Assembly: GCF_033115175.1 (NCBI RefSeq)
Contig: NC_084834.1
Span: 87,776,462-87,840,461 of the forward strand
Length of the DNA stretch: 64,000 nucleotides
DNA from: Lepus europaeus
Taxonomy: Eukaryota; Chordata; Mammalia; Lagomorpha; Leporidae
Direction of reading: 5' to 3'
Position numbers and translations under genes: made by a program. Of this stretch, positions 36,361-48,939 are shown piece by piece; position 1 is the first letter of the stretch, and each line of letters begins with the position of its first letter. The notes beneath the pieces were generated by a model that worked only from the letters and a program-made list of their open reading frames with translations, was not told the origin of the DNA and did no database searches.

Positions 36361-37259
36361 TGCTAAGAAAAGCTATCACTTTTCTCTCAAATGAGTTAGA
36401 CATAGTAGATGACTACAGCAGACTTTTTCCATATTTGTTTACAGTTTGATGATTAAATAAGTAAATTGTGTAACAGAGAAGTAGCTTCACCAATTATGCC
36501 CCTTTATTAAGCTAAATAACTTGAAGTCACACTGTTACTACTTTTCCTCAGATTTTCCCAAAGTCATGTGGTTTCATTGACCAATACACACATGGTGTGG
36601 TTAAAAGGGGGTTCTGTGCTCAAATAATTTGGGAAGCATTGGAGTAAACAAAGTTAAAATGTTTCTCTTTTAAACAAAAGATAGTCTCAGGGTCCCTATA
36701 GTATCTGTTAGGGGTGTAGGTTCTGCATTTCCCCATGCCTCTTTGATGTCCCACATCCCCCACAGAGAAGAGTTCTAGATGCTCCCTGGCACACAGATTT
36801 GTGATGCCCAATTTAATGAAAACTATCCCCTCCACCCTCCTTTCCTCCTATATAAAATGCTGGCTGGTTTTAGATCCTGGATGGAAGACCTGTAGAAAGA
36901 TGATCAGCTCTCAGCATCCCATATCAGAATGCATTCTCTCTTAGCCATTTTCTGTAAGATTCTTCAGGTTAAGACCGAAGAAATGACCCTGTTCATTCCT
37001 ATGAGGGTTTTCACAGAGATCCGTGATGACCCAGGTCGGGGCAGGTGAGGACTGCAGCTATGTCTTCCCAGCCCCTTTCTCTCATCCTGGGAGGCATGCA
37101 AGAAAGAGAGCAGAGTTTTCCTTCCAGTTAATGTTCTGTGCCAGAACTTCCTAGAATGGGAGCAGTTCAAGGAGAGAAAAACCTCCTCCCACTGGAATTT
37201 AGAACCCTCTCTCCTCAAATTCACTTGAAAGTATGCTGATCTCCTATAAAGGATCAGGG

Positions 37260-37990
37260 GAATAAGGGTAAGAACAGGGGTATCCATGTTGTCGGTGGGT
37301 TCTACTTTCTACTGCACACTACTGCACATCCCCTAATGTCTTGGGTGGCACTCTGATGGGGTGCATTCTAGGGGATAAATGTGCCAGGCTGATCCCCTCC
37401 TCATAACAGGAGTCAAGAAAGGAAAACATGCTCTCTTGTCAGTCACTGGCCCTGTCCTCCACACTTCAGCCAGCCAGGCCCTGCCTGCATTGCTTTCCAA
37501 CACCTGATCTAAGCCCATGGGAAATCTTGGGACCCCTGCTACTCCCGGCTCAGGTCTCAGGAACCAGGGGCACAGGTGTGAGCAGGAACTTGGTCCATCA
37601 CCAGCATGTCTGTGTGGTTGTTGGCTCATACTCAGTGCTGCGAAGGCTCGGCAGGTCCTCCTCGCTGCTGCTTCCAGACAACACCAGACCTCATGAGTCA
37701 CCACTTGTGTCCACGCAGCAAGGACGAAGGCAGAAAACAAACTCTGCTGTTCTGCTAGTGCTTCAAATGTCTCTCCCTGAAAACATCTTCTCTTTCTGGC
37801 ACTTAGAGTTGGAATATAGTTATAAGGTTTTCAGCTGTGGACTTGTTCTCCCTCTGGGTGAGAGGTGCAGAAGGGGCCAGCCCATTCCCAGGGACTGCCT
37901 TCAGTTGGTGTTTTACATTTTCAGCAACTTAAGATGCCCACCAATCACCAACACTAGAGCCAAAGGATGAATGGATACAGGTGACTCTGG
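37260..37990. other. GC-richer block with overlapping open frames, unexplained
   Basis: Base composition rises clearly above the flanking AT-rich intron. It holds a + strand open frame of 180 codons (37428-37970) and an antisense one of 135 codons (37333-37740). I recognise no domain, signal or repeat family. The + frame is Ser/Leu/Pro-rich and low in complexity, typical of chance frames in GC-rich DNA. An old LTR or an exapted element are alternatives. Confidence 0.4.
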
Positions 37991-38004
37991 AGGACACACT
38001 GGAA

Positions 38005-38345
38005 ATCCATACTAAAAGCCTTGGAATTATGCATGCTCTTTGACTCAACAGTTTCATGTCTAAGATTTCAAATTATCGTAAGCTTAAATATAAGGCTGTT
38101 TATCATAGCACTAATTATAGTATGCAATAGGAAAAATATTAGAAGTGGCAATAGGGACTTTGTTATATGTGTCATGGTTGTTGCATATAATAGTGTGGTG
38201 AACAGTCATTAAAGTGTTGATGTTAGAAATAGTGTTGTAGAAGGATGCTCTCACTACATTATGTGAGAAGAGCGATACCAGATAATAAGAACAATTGTAT
38301 ACTGTAGTATTTTTAGTTTTTAAAAAAATCTTTATGTGGAATGTA
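38005..38345 (+). mobile_element. Old L1 3'-end fragment
   Basis: CTTTGACTCAACAGTTTCATG, then CATTAAAGTGTTGATG, GTTGTAGAAGGATGCTC follow the ancient L1 3' end order. Confidence 0.6.
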
Positions 38346-38514
38346 CATGTATGAAGACACTGGGTGCTTAGTGTTTCAGTAAATGTACCAGGCTCTCAGC
38401 TCTTTTCAGTGAAACACACTCTGCATTTCAAGCTGAGTAGGCCTTTGCTATTGTGAACTCTTGTTCACTAAGGATTTTTTTCTCCCCCTGTGGTGAACTA
38501 TCATTCTCTGCAGG

Positions 38515-38858
38515 TTTTTTTTTTTTTTTCGGTTTATTTATTTATTTGAAAGGCAGAGTTACCGAGAGAGAGGGAGAAACATGCACAGAGAGATCTTCCA
38601 TCCACAGGTTCACTCCCCAAATGATCACATCAATCAGGGCTTAGGCAAGGCTGAAGCCAGGAGCCTGGAACTCCATCTGGGTCTCCCATGTCAGTGGACA
38701 AAGGCCCAAGTCTTGGGCCATCTTCCACTGCTTTTCCAAGTCTATTAGCAGCAAGCTGATTAGGATGGAAAGTGCAGTAGCCAGGACACAAACCAGTGTC
38801 CACATGGGTCACCAACATCACTAGTGGCCTCTTTACTTGCTATGCCAGAATGCCAGCC
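38515..38858 (-). repeat. C-type SINE
   Basis: Inverted, moderately diverged: TTTATTTATTTATTTGAAAGG to GCCAGAATGCCAGCC. Confidence 0.9.
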
Positions 38859-39651
38859 AGCTGTCAAACAAGCCCTGGGTGTCACTTGTTAAATGCCAGC
38901 AGTGCTTCCCAGGCATTGCAACAACCACAGAAATGCCTCCCACATTGTCCTTGAGAAAACGTTGCAACCAAGTGACTTTTTCTGGGTCATAGATTATAGT
39001 CATTTTATTGTCTTCTTTTCTTATATTTTCTCTAGTAAATATGATTAGATTCATAACAAAAACGTAATAAATGTTATTTATAATAGTCCATGCTGTTCAA
39101 AATTTGTGTGACTGAAATTCTGCTTTTGTCACTGTTAGAACATAAAGGTGCTGATTTCCCTTCTTTGTGTCCCAGACCCCTCTTGCATTCATTCAACTGA
39201 TTCAAACCAGTCAGCTTAACTTCCTAGACACTTAAAAGTACTGCTAGAGTACTGGCTGTTCATCCATTCACTTACCCATTTATCCACCCATTCATTTGGC
39301 CCCTGTATGTTGATGCATGCTACGTATAAATGATAGGCATTTCACTGTAGCTTATTTCTGCTATGGTTTGATAACCCCATTCATAGTGTATAGATTTATG
39401 TTACATATGACCATAGACTAAGGGCAGCATTTTTATTCTTTAATCCCTCCATTATAATTTTCAGTGACTTCATGTTAGTATACTTTTTGTTCCTTGTAAT
39501 AAGAAAATCTGGTCATACCAAATATTCAGATTCACACTTTAAAATAAGTTGTATTTTGGGGTCTAAAACATTAAAGAAGTATAAGATGGATTAAAGTACT
39601 AAAATATATTTGGAAATAGAATTCAAATGTAAATAGAAATCAGTATTTCAT

Positions 39652-39850
39652 ATTTTTAAACTTTTGTTTGAAAGGCAGTGAAACAAAGAGGGGGAGACAG
39701 AGACAGGGAGAGAGAGAGAATGAGAGAGATAGCTCTTGTATCTGCTGATTCACTACTCAAATGCCTGCAACAGCCATTCTGAAATGGAGTAGCCAGTCTC
39801 AAATAGGCACTCCAACTGGGATGTGGGTATCCCAAATGAGGATGCTGAGG
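39652..39850 (-). repeat. C-type SINE, internally deleted
   Basis: GTTTGAAAGGCAGTG start and GA block; the central body is missing between CAACAGCC and GAAATGGAGTAGCC. Confidence 0.75.
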
Positions 39851-39985
39851 TTTTTAGTTTAAAAAAATATAGCCAATTATGTTTAAAAAAAGTGAAGGCT
39901 TTTATGGAAAAAACTCACTAAAGTGCCTATTTTTTCATGTGATAAATATCCTAAAATTATTTGAGGAAAACCAAAGTGTATTTTT

Positions 39986-40310
39986 TTTTTTTGACAGGCA
40001 GAGTGGATAGTGAGAGAGAGAGACAGAGAGAAAGGGCTTCCTTTTTGCCGTTGATTCACCCTTCAATGGCTGCTGCGGCCGGCGCATCTCGCTGATCCGA
40101 AGCCAGGAGCCAGTTGCCTCTCCTGGTCTCCCATGCGGGTGCAGGGCCCAAGCACTTGGGCCATCCTCCACTGCCTTCCCAGGCCACAGCAGAGAGCTGG
40201 CCTGGAAGAGGGGCAACAGGGACAGAATCCAGCGCCACAACCGGGACTAGAACCCGGTGTGCCAGCGCCACAAGGTGGAGGATTAGCCTGTTAAGCCATG
40301 GCGCTGGCCC
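39986..40310 (-). repeat. C-type SINE, GACAGGCAGAGTGGA subfamily
   Basis: Little diverged; exact AAAGTGTATTTTT at 39973-39985 and 40311-40323. Confidence 0.96.
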
Positions 40311-40589
40311 AAAGTGTATTTTTTATTGCTAATGGATATTTGTGTTTTCATTTTATTTTAGGAGAATGAAATTGCTTCTCTCTTTCCTACATCCCCTTTC
40401 TTTTTACAGTCTAATTGACACCTTTATAAAAGTAAACTGCAGAACACTTATTTTTTTCATGCTGGTTTATGTTATGTCTGGTAGTTCAATGTTGCATGTG
40501 TGTATATAGCATGTGTGTGTTGGTTGATATGATGAAATTTATGATATCATTTTCTTCAGAAATCCACTGCCTTCTCAGAATTTGATCAT

Positions 40590-42351
40590 TTATTTTATTT
40601 TATTTTTTGAGATTTAAAAAGATTTATTAGAGTCAAACACCTCTAGCCACAGCAGCATAGAGGGGGACTTCCAAGAGAGGAAAAAAACCCCAAAGGGGCT
40701 GGTGGTAGTGGGGTTTTTAAGTACAAAACTGTCAATCAATAGGTGGGGACAAACTCCATAAAATACCTGATTTACAATCCTTTATCTTGTCTGGCTTGCT
40801 CAAGATAAAACAAAAGAGCCATCACAAGGGTGGGATACCTAATTTGTTTTCACAATAAACTGGGAGCTCAGAAGAATGGAGTCATGACTCCTTTGCTATT
40901 CTCTTGATAAGATTGGAAGCTCTCAAGGAGTGGGCAAGCAGGAACTTCTGGCCTTGATAAGGATAATTTTTGGGGGAAACATTTTCCACCCTCAATTTCT
41001 AGACTGCCTATTAACCCATTTGACTCCTCAAATTCCACCCCCCTCAACAAGAATGCACCCTAACATCTTTTAGGGGGATTGGTGATGATCACTCTGGCTG
41101 CTTCATGCTGGAAAGGGACATTGTTGAGAAAGGGAGTCAAGACAGTTCCAGCAGGTGGCTTCTCAGCAGGAGGTGGCTTCTCAAAGGAGATGACCTTGCC
41201 AGCTTGCAGAAACTGCTTCCATCTGAGGTTTCAATGTGCTTGGCCACCTAGAATTTCACTGTTTCAAGTCTGAAGAAAACGAACCTAACAAGCAGTTTAA
41301 ACTCACAGAGTCTAAAACTAAGGACAGAGTCATTAGTAGAGGACCTATGACGAAAGGTGTTATCTAAACCATGATCAAGTTTTCCCATTGAGAGGCAGAT
41401 AGAAACTGACAGGAGGGACCTGACAACAGTCAGGTGGGCTAAGGACCTGGCCAAATATGAGTGCAGACCTATCTTTTCACATGGGCTACTGGAAGAGACA
41501 TCATAAGGAAGGTGTGAACCTCCTTAGCAATAGAACTCTGTTGACTTCCATTGTCTAGCTTGCCTGGGAGGAGAGCTGGCCAGCTAAAGGCAGGTAGCAT
41601 CTCTAACAGGAAATTTACAGTTCTTCCTACAATGTTGTTGACCCTACTTGGCCATCTCCTCAGAAGCAGTAGTTACTTTGGAAGATGGGCTGAGTTAAGG
41701 GCTTTTTAGCTTGGGGCCAACAAGGTCTGCAGTTCTGACCCAGGAGTCCTCCAATCCCCAAGGCAGTTCTGTTTCCAGCGACCTAGGTCTTGACTGGAAG
41801 AATGGCCAGGGCTCTTCAAAAGTTGCCTTCTGTGTCCATCTGCTGCCCTGACTTTCCATATAAAAAACCAATGCCATTTGTGGTGGACTGGCCTGTTGGG
41901 TCTCCTTGATGGCAGATCACTGTAAAAAGCAGTCATTAATTGGCCTGCCACCTATCTTTACATTTCTTTTGTTGCCTAGCTTCCTCTTCCTCCTGGTTTT
42001 TGTTAAAATAGACCATAGGAAAACTTCTAGAGGATGCAAATCATGGGGTTACTCTGTCCCTAATCTTTGGAGGCCTGAGCTAGAAATGTATAGTTACAGG
42101 AATGTTCTGAGACTGGTTTTTCTTTGAGGTAGACAATGCCCATGAGAAAAGCTATGTCCTCACTTTAAAACTTTCTCTCCCTTCATTGGTCTGAAAGGGA
42201 GTTCTTGCCTCTTTACTGTGCCCATGGCAAAGTAAATCTAGCTATAAAATCGTAATTTAAGCTCTCATCCTAGCTATGCTATTATTACAGAAAAATGTTA
42301 GCTATCCCCTTTATAAGATCTAAGATCAAATTGTGCATCCTGGAGAGTCCT
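40590..42351 (-). mobile_element. Unclassified minus-strand retrosequence, possibly ERV-derived
   Basis: Read on the minus strand, the block ends with a poly(A) signal AATAAA (about 40628-40633 on +) followed within 20 bases by an A-rich (AAAAT)n tail. TCAGAATTTGATCATTT (40574-40590) and TCAGAATAGAATCATTT (42352-42368) agree at 14 of 17 positions and may be the target-site duplication. The last 423 bp (40608-41030) begin and end TG...CA on the minus strand and follow a G-rich purine run (41031-41050), like a 3' LTR with its polypurine tract. A broken minus frame at 41706-41951 contains DLGRWKQNC, reminiscent of a Gag zinc knuckle but lacking its full Cys/His set. Nothing is intact. It could instead be an old LINE or a processed transcript. 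Confidence 0.45.
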
Positions 42352-42547
42352 TCAGAATAGAATCATTTCCCTTCTTGAAGAGAATACAGACAAATGATGG
42401 AAAAAGTCAGGCTTCCCAGAACACTTACTGACAATAACAATATCAAATGAAAACTTAGCAAACAAGTTTAACTGTTAGATAACAACTTATGAAAACATTT
42501 CCCAGAAGGTCCAATGCGTTCTATAAATTTCAAGAGTACATGTATCT

Positions 42548-42878
42548 AGGTCAGCGCCACGGTTCACTAGGCTAATCCTCCACCTGCGGTGCCAGCACCC
42601 TGGGTTCTAGTCCCGGTCAGGGCGTTGGATTCTGTCCCGGTTGCCCCTCTTCCAGGCCAGCTCTCTGCTGTGGCCCAGGAGTGCAGTGGAGGATGGCCCA
42701 AGTGCTTGGGCCCTGCACCCGCATGGGAGACCAGGAGAAGCACCTGGCTCCTGGCTTCGGATCAGCGCGGTGCACTGGCCACAGCGGCCATTGAGGGGTG
42801 AATTAACAGAAAAAGGAAGACCTTTCTCTCTGTCTCTCTCTCACACTGTCCACTCTGCCTGTTAAAAAAAAAAAAAAA
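42548..42878 (+). repeat. C-type SINE, GACAGG subfamily
   Basis: Complete, A16-type tail, exact AGTACATGTATCT duplication at 42535-42547 and 42879-42891. Confidence 0.96.
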
Positions 42879-43439
42879 AGTACATGTATCTGGAAACAGT
42901 GCTTAAAAATCTAACATAAGTGTAACTTGTTTTACCAGCAAACCCAAGTGCAAACATGTCAACAAATTTAAAACATCTGGTACAGAGTGATCATTTTATA
43001 AATATGTCTACGCTGGTCTCTATCCTTGGAATTTTGGCAATTATTTCTTTTAATATATTGTGCTGGGAATTTGGACATTAACAGGCATATTAGTTCCATA
43101 AAATTAGCCAGTGGCTTTTCGCTATCTGTAGAATCAAGGCCTAAGGACTAATCCTGTTATTCAAGTCTCTGTTTTTCTTACCTCTCTCTTTTCAATCATG
43201 CATCTCCCAATTACTGAATAAAATTCCTTAATCTAGGTAGAGAAGTGTCTTCAAAATACTTGCCAGTTACCTAATGATACAATATGTGACTTTTGACTCT
43301 GTTTTACCTTTGAGAAGACTTTTGTCTCCTGTCAGAATTTTATCTGTGCTAAGAAATTTAGCTCAAACCACCAAAACTCCAAAAAGTCTTCCCTAACTGT
43401 TAAAACAAATAGTAATTCCATCTTGCTTTGAACTGGTAG

Positions 43440-43865
43440 CATTTGCACCTATACCATGCATGTCCTTGATGCTTTTCCTTTCATGCCCTTCACGTTCCCC
43501 TTCTGCTAATCACATTACCTGTATTTCTCAGCATAGCCCTAATCCTACCACACTTCCTTTCTCCTCTGCTGCCCTCCTAGGCCAGGCCATCATTTCCCAC
43601 CTGGACTCCATCCCTAGCCTCTTCAAGAGTCTCTGTGCTCCACATCTACATTCTAGCTAGTCTGTGTCTTCCCCACCCTGCTCTCAAAGATCCAGTGGCC
43701 ACCTATCATAGAGAATGAACTCCAAATGCTCGCTATGGTTGAACAGCCCTGCATTCGCCTAACCCTCATCCCCTATCTCCTGTACACTACCCTTCAGCTA
43801 TGTGGTTCGCCTCTTAGTTCTTTGAACCTACCAAGCACCTTTCCAACAGCCAGTGAACACATGGA
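43440..43865 (+). repeat. L2 LINE fragment
   Basis: GATCCAGTGGCCACCTATC, AATGAACTCCAAATGCTC, CTGCATTCGCCTAACCCTC, CATCCCCTATCTCCTG, then GTTCTTTGAACCTACCAAGC follow the L2 order upstream of its 3' end. Confidence 0.55.
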
Positions 43866-44902
43866 AGAAGGGTTATTATTAAATGTCGGCTGTTACCTTC
43901 TAAGAGAAAAGGTAAATGATATATTATTATTTTTGTTCAAAAAGAAAATGATTCAGAATTCTTGGTCTTAATTTTAAAAAGGTAAATTGGATGAATGTGT
44001 AAAATAGCAATGATATTTTCTACTTCAGATTTCCATATGGTTTTACTACATATTAGAGATTTAGTATATTATGGAATGTGAGCTTCCTCTATTGAATTTA
44101 ACAGTATCTTTTATACTTTTCTGAAAAATTCTTTCTTTTCCAAGCCTTTATAATGACTGTAGTACTGAACATGGATATATCAAATTAATCCTCTCCTTAA
44201 GAGCAATGTAGTTCACTCATGAGACAAATCTTAGAGGTTTAAAAACCGCTTCGAACTATACATTATTCATATTTTGTTAAATATTTTCTTAGTAAACCAC
44301 ATGACTTAGAATGTCTGTTGGACAGATGGGCAGAGCCACATGGATCCAACATTACACAGTTGGTGAGCATAACATGCCAGAAAGAAGATTAGGAATAAAA
44401 AGGCAGGGAGCTTCCGATTGCTCTTGACAACGTTGGTCCTTTGCTCCTGCCTCTCCACTATGTTTCCTTTGAAAAACAGTGCCTTGCAAGACACCTTCCC
44501 ATGTTTCATACCCAGACATACTCACTGTCTTATCATGGTAATTGGAACATAAATAATAAATTAAATATTTGGGCACATTGGAAGAGGAGTTTCTCCTCCC
44601 TTTGCCTTTTATTCCAGGATGACAGCTATGAAATGTGCATCTCCCCTGCAGTGACTGTAACAGTGTTCCATTGCAGAAGCTGAGAGGGGGAGAGAAGTTG
44701 CTCATGGAAGAATAGAGTGTCATTTGTCACTGCCTGGACTCATCAGTTTGGAGGCACTGGCTGAAACATCAGGCTCCTTTATTTATTTGAAATATTTTAG
44801 CAAAAAAGACTTCATTAGGAACAAAGGAAAATGTTAAAAACTTATTTACTTTTTGGGTACTGAGTAGTCATCGCTGAATATTGGTCAGGATTCAAGAGGT
44901 AG

Positions 44903-45300
44903 GCTGTATTAGCCTGCTTATCATTATTATAGTGAAATAGCCAAGTCTGGATACTTTATAAAGAAAAAGGGTATATTTTGGCTCATGTCCAAGGCTGAGA
45001 GGCTACATCTGCATGTGGTGAAGTCCTTCTTGCTGGCAGAGCCCTGAGGTGGTGTAGGGCATCACATGGCAAGACATGGGAAGTGTGCATGGGTGTCTGT
45101 GTTCTGTTCTCTCTCTCACCTCCCACCCCCTAAAGCCCATCATAGGGGCTACACCCTGATGACCTTATCCAATACTAATCACTTCCCAGTGACCCCACCT
45201 TTAAACACCACAGTCAGATTAAGTTCCCACCCTCTTAATCCCTCCCAGTGGGGATTACATTTAAACACATGAGCCCTTGAAGACCCTCAAACCCTAACAA
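44903..45300 (-). mobile_element. ERVL-MaLR LTR (MST/MLT1-like)
   Basis: CTGTATTAGCCTGCTTATC, TGGATACTTTATAAAGAAAAAGG, TTTTGGCTCATG, ATCACATGGCAAGACATGG, CCTGATGACCTTATCCAATAC, GACCCCACCTTTAAACACC follow a primate-style MaLR LTR read in reverse. Solo and diverged; no internal part seen. Confidence 0.6.
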
Positions 45301-45952
45301 AGGCTTTGTAACTTTTTTTTTTATCTGCAGGCTATCCTGCCTTAGCTAGAAAATTCTAATTTCAAAGGTATCTCTGAATGTGGCAGATCTTTATGATAAA
45401 CCATGGGTCTACTGAAAATGACAGATAAATTTTGCCTGCTATAATATTTGATCCGGTGGAAATCATTTTAGTTTAACATTTCCTGCTCCTACAGCCATGT
45501 TGGACGTAAGGATCACAGCTTCACATTGAATGCAAATTTTGCAAATATTTACTTTCTTTTTTATTTGCTTTTTCTTAATCCAAAATATAGCCTCCATATC
45601 TAGATGCCAGCGAAAATTCTGTGAGCGAGTTGGCTGGAGGGCCACAGCTCTTTTCATTTCCTGTTCTTGCACCTCTTCTGTGACAGTAAAAATAGGGGAC
45701 CTGTAGAACCATCTGCTGTGCTCTGCCCATTCTGCTTTGTGGTAATGGTCACCATCTTCATTTTTTTTCTTCCTAGATATGTTTAATATTTGCTTGGGCC
45801 AATACTTTCTACCATATTAAAAATATTGAAAACTGGTTATATGAGTCCACAGGTCAAATTGTGCTTGATTTATTCATTGTGTTTTGTATAGGTTTATATT
45901 TGTCCCAAATTTTCAGTTGTCCTAGATCCGAACTTACTTTTAATAATGACTT

Positions 45953-46213
45953 TTGTTTAAATTTGTGAGGCAGAGACAGATAGAATGAAGTTTCCATCTG
46001 CTGATTCACTCCCCAGATGCCTGCACCAGTCAGGGGACCAATGGTTCAGGAACCCATTTGAGGCCACCAAGGTGACAGGAACCTAATTACTTGAGCCACC
46101 ACCTACCTGCTAGTCAGCAGCAGCCTTGCAAGCTAGAATTTGAAGCGGAGCCAGGACTTGAACCTAGGCACTCTCGTATGTTCTGTGGGTGTCTTAATTG
46201 CTAGGCCAAACAC
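45953..46213 (-). repeat. C-type SINE, old copy
   Basis: Inverted: TCCATCTGCTGATTCACTCC, GGACTTGAACCTAGGCAC, GTCTTAATTGCTAGGCC. Confidence 0.75.
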
Positions 46214-46573
46214 AAGTTTTTATCCAAACTTTCCACTGAAGCTGCATCAACCAGACATGTACGAGGCTTTCGCTGCCATCATTCTTCTTTGGAAGTTAAT
46301 TTTAAAAGTCTCATAAAATGGGCTTTTGAAAATTTGTATTCATCTAGTGTTTTTCATGTATGTTTCCATTTTCCTTTCATTATATTCTATATTTTTCTTG
46401 CTCAAATTGATTTTCAACCTGCTTTTTATGTTAGTTTCTATGAGCAGCTCTCTCAATTCTGAAGATGACTTTTTAAATACATTTTCTACATCTTCCTTTC
46501 CAGAATATTAGTTTATTAGATTTTTTAGAATTAACTTATTACCTTAGGGAATATGTTTTAAAGTACTTGAAAT

Positions 46574-46841
46574 GGGAGTGCATGTTTGGCCTACCAGTTG
46601 GGACACTTTCATCCAACATCGTTTGAGTCCCAGGTCCTCTCCTGTTTCTAGTTTCCTGTTAATGTACAGCTTGAGAGGCAGTGGTGATGGCTCAAGTAAT
46701 TGAGTCCCTGCCACCTGCATGGGAGACCTGAGTTGCAATGCTGGCTCCTAGTTCTGCCCTGGCCCAGCCCAAGCCACTGTGGGGATAGGAAATTTCTCTT
46801 TCTTTCTTTCTGCCTCTCAAACAAGCAAACAAACAAAAAAA
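46574..46841 (+). repeat. C-type SINE, old copy
   Basis: Forward: GCAGTGGTGATGGCTCAAG, GCATGGGAGACCTGAG, TTCTGCCTCTCAAACAAGC tail. Confidence 0.78.
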
Positions 46842-48939
46842 TTAATGGGATCTCTAGGTAAAATGGCACTAGAGTGTTCTGTTGCAGATACATTGTTTTC
46901 TAACCTATGTCGTTGTGAAATAAATTAATACAATATTGTTGTATTGTGCATGGTTGCTATGAATTCTTCTAGGGGTGGTGGATGTGTATGGGGAGTACTT
47001 GTTTGGTTTCCTAGTGTGATTGATGTGATTCGCAGGGGACTTTTATGCTAGGGGGACTTAAATTGCCATCTTTTTATTTGCCCATTTCAGATCCTTTGTA
47101 ATCTAAACGAGGAAATGCACTTATATTTTTAATTTTCATTCTTTTTAAATGTAGTATTTGGAATAAGAATTGAAGCTGAGCTCTAGATAACATCCAATAA
47201 AAACTCTAATAGCAAAACTATCTAAAAGCAACCTTATAGTCAAACACAGAATGTAAGTGAGTCTACAATCATTCTGTTAGGTCCTATGTGAATTAGAAAC
47301 CTTCCTCTACTTGTAGTATCAACAAATATTTAATGAGCTGTGCAGTGCCATCCACTACAATAACTTGTAAGATACAAGAATGAATAAGAAATGTTCTGAG
47401 GTCTCAGGAGAAAGGAGTATAGCAGTTATTCTGACTCCTCTTTCCTGCTTCATTTTCATTTTAAGTCCAAGAAAAGCTAAAGGAATAGATTCTCAGATTG
47501 TTTTAGACTCCAGATACTTAGGTCAATGTCTTTTTCTCCTTATCAACCTGGAATCATTCCAAGCCTCTTAACTTCTGGGCAATCACAAAGATGAGACAGA
47601 GAGGACACTAAATCTGCCACAAATTTGTCTCGATATTCTATGCAATCTTACTTGGGTCTGAAGGTCACAAAGAGAATGAGGTTTTTTTTTTTTTTTAAAG
47701 AATAAATGAATAAAACAGCAATATGAGCCCTGAGCCAATATGTACAACAGATTCTTAGTAAATAGGAATCCTGCCTGTATATGTCTCCATGCAAAGGGAT
47801 CCCATATTTTAGGACCATCAGTAAGCTATATGGTAATGGGTTGTATGTAGTATTGTTGGATTCCTAAAAATCTAAATTTTAGAAATGGCTCCTACAATTC
47901 AGGATACATGACATAGTCTTTTCCAATTTTCTGTGAATGGAATTATATCTTCATGTGATATGAAAAACCTGCTTCATTATTCAGTTAGAATGATCACCCT
48001 GATGAAGTGAGAGTAATGAAATTCATGCCTTAGCGATGTGCTGACTACACAGAATTAATGTCCCAAACCCGGTACAAAGACCATAACATTGCTCTGTTCC
48101 TCCTTAGCACACCGCAGGAAATTCTCGTACTTCATCTCTAGCACAGATCAAATTGTGATGCATTTGGTTTGATGCTTCCCTGCCAAATTGTAAACTGTGG
48201 TAAAGATTGTCACTGCTATGACTTTGCCTTTTACATAGTACTTTGTGATTTTCAAATTGTTGGCATAGCTTCAAGTACACAACACAGTTAAGTGCTTATT
48301 ATTATCATTATTTTCAGTATTATTATTATAATAGTTTCATAGTAAAATGGAAAGAAAAAGTAAAAAAAAATATTTTACACATAAATTAATGTTTAAGGCT
48401 GTTGAACCATACTCCCATGATTATTGGGTGACCCAAAAGAAACAAGCTGAAATCAACTGATTCATAGCTCAGTGATTGCCCTACAACATTATAGAGGCTA
48501 TTACATATTCCAGGAAAATCTCCAGTGTTTCAGAATATATTTCTACTTCAAGACAGAAAAGTGTTCTACTACTCAAAATTGCCAACAATTAACAGCTACC
48601 AACAGTGATTTATGCTTAAGTATTTACAAAATGAAGCATTGATACCAATGTAAAAATGGATAGTGGAAGGAGAAGCAGAGCCAGTAGACTAAAACATGGG
48701 AGGAAGGATGGCAAGGTAGAGATGATTGCCAGTTTATGTGTGCATGCAAATAAGCATATGCCCCAGAAAGCTGTACAAGCAAAGTATGTTAATACACTTT
48801 TAAATTTTAAGTAAATGTAAAAGTCTTTTTAGCATACAAACTATCTTTAGTTTCAACACATTTCCTCATCACTTCAACAGAAAAGCAGAACCTCTTGTTA
48901 CCTTTTCTTGGATTTTTTTTTGCCCATCCATAACATACC

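Noticed and set aside
37428-37970. 180-codon frame as a possible gene
   Set aside because: No start context, domain, splice sites or recognised homologue; kept only as a composition anomaly.
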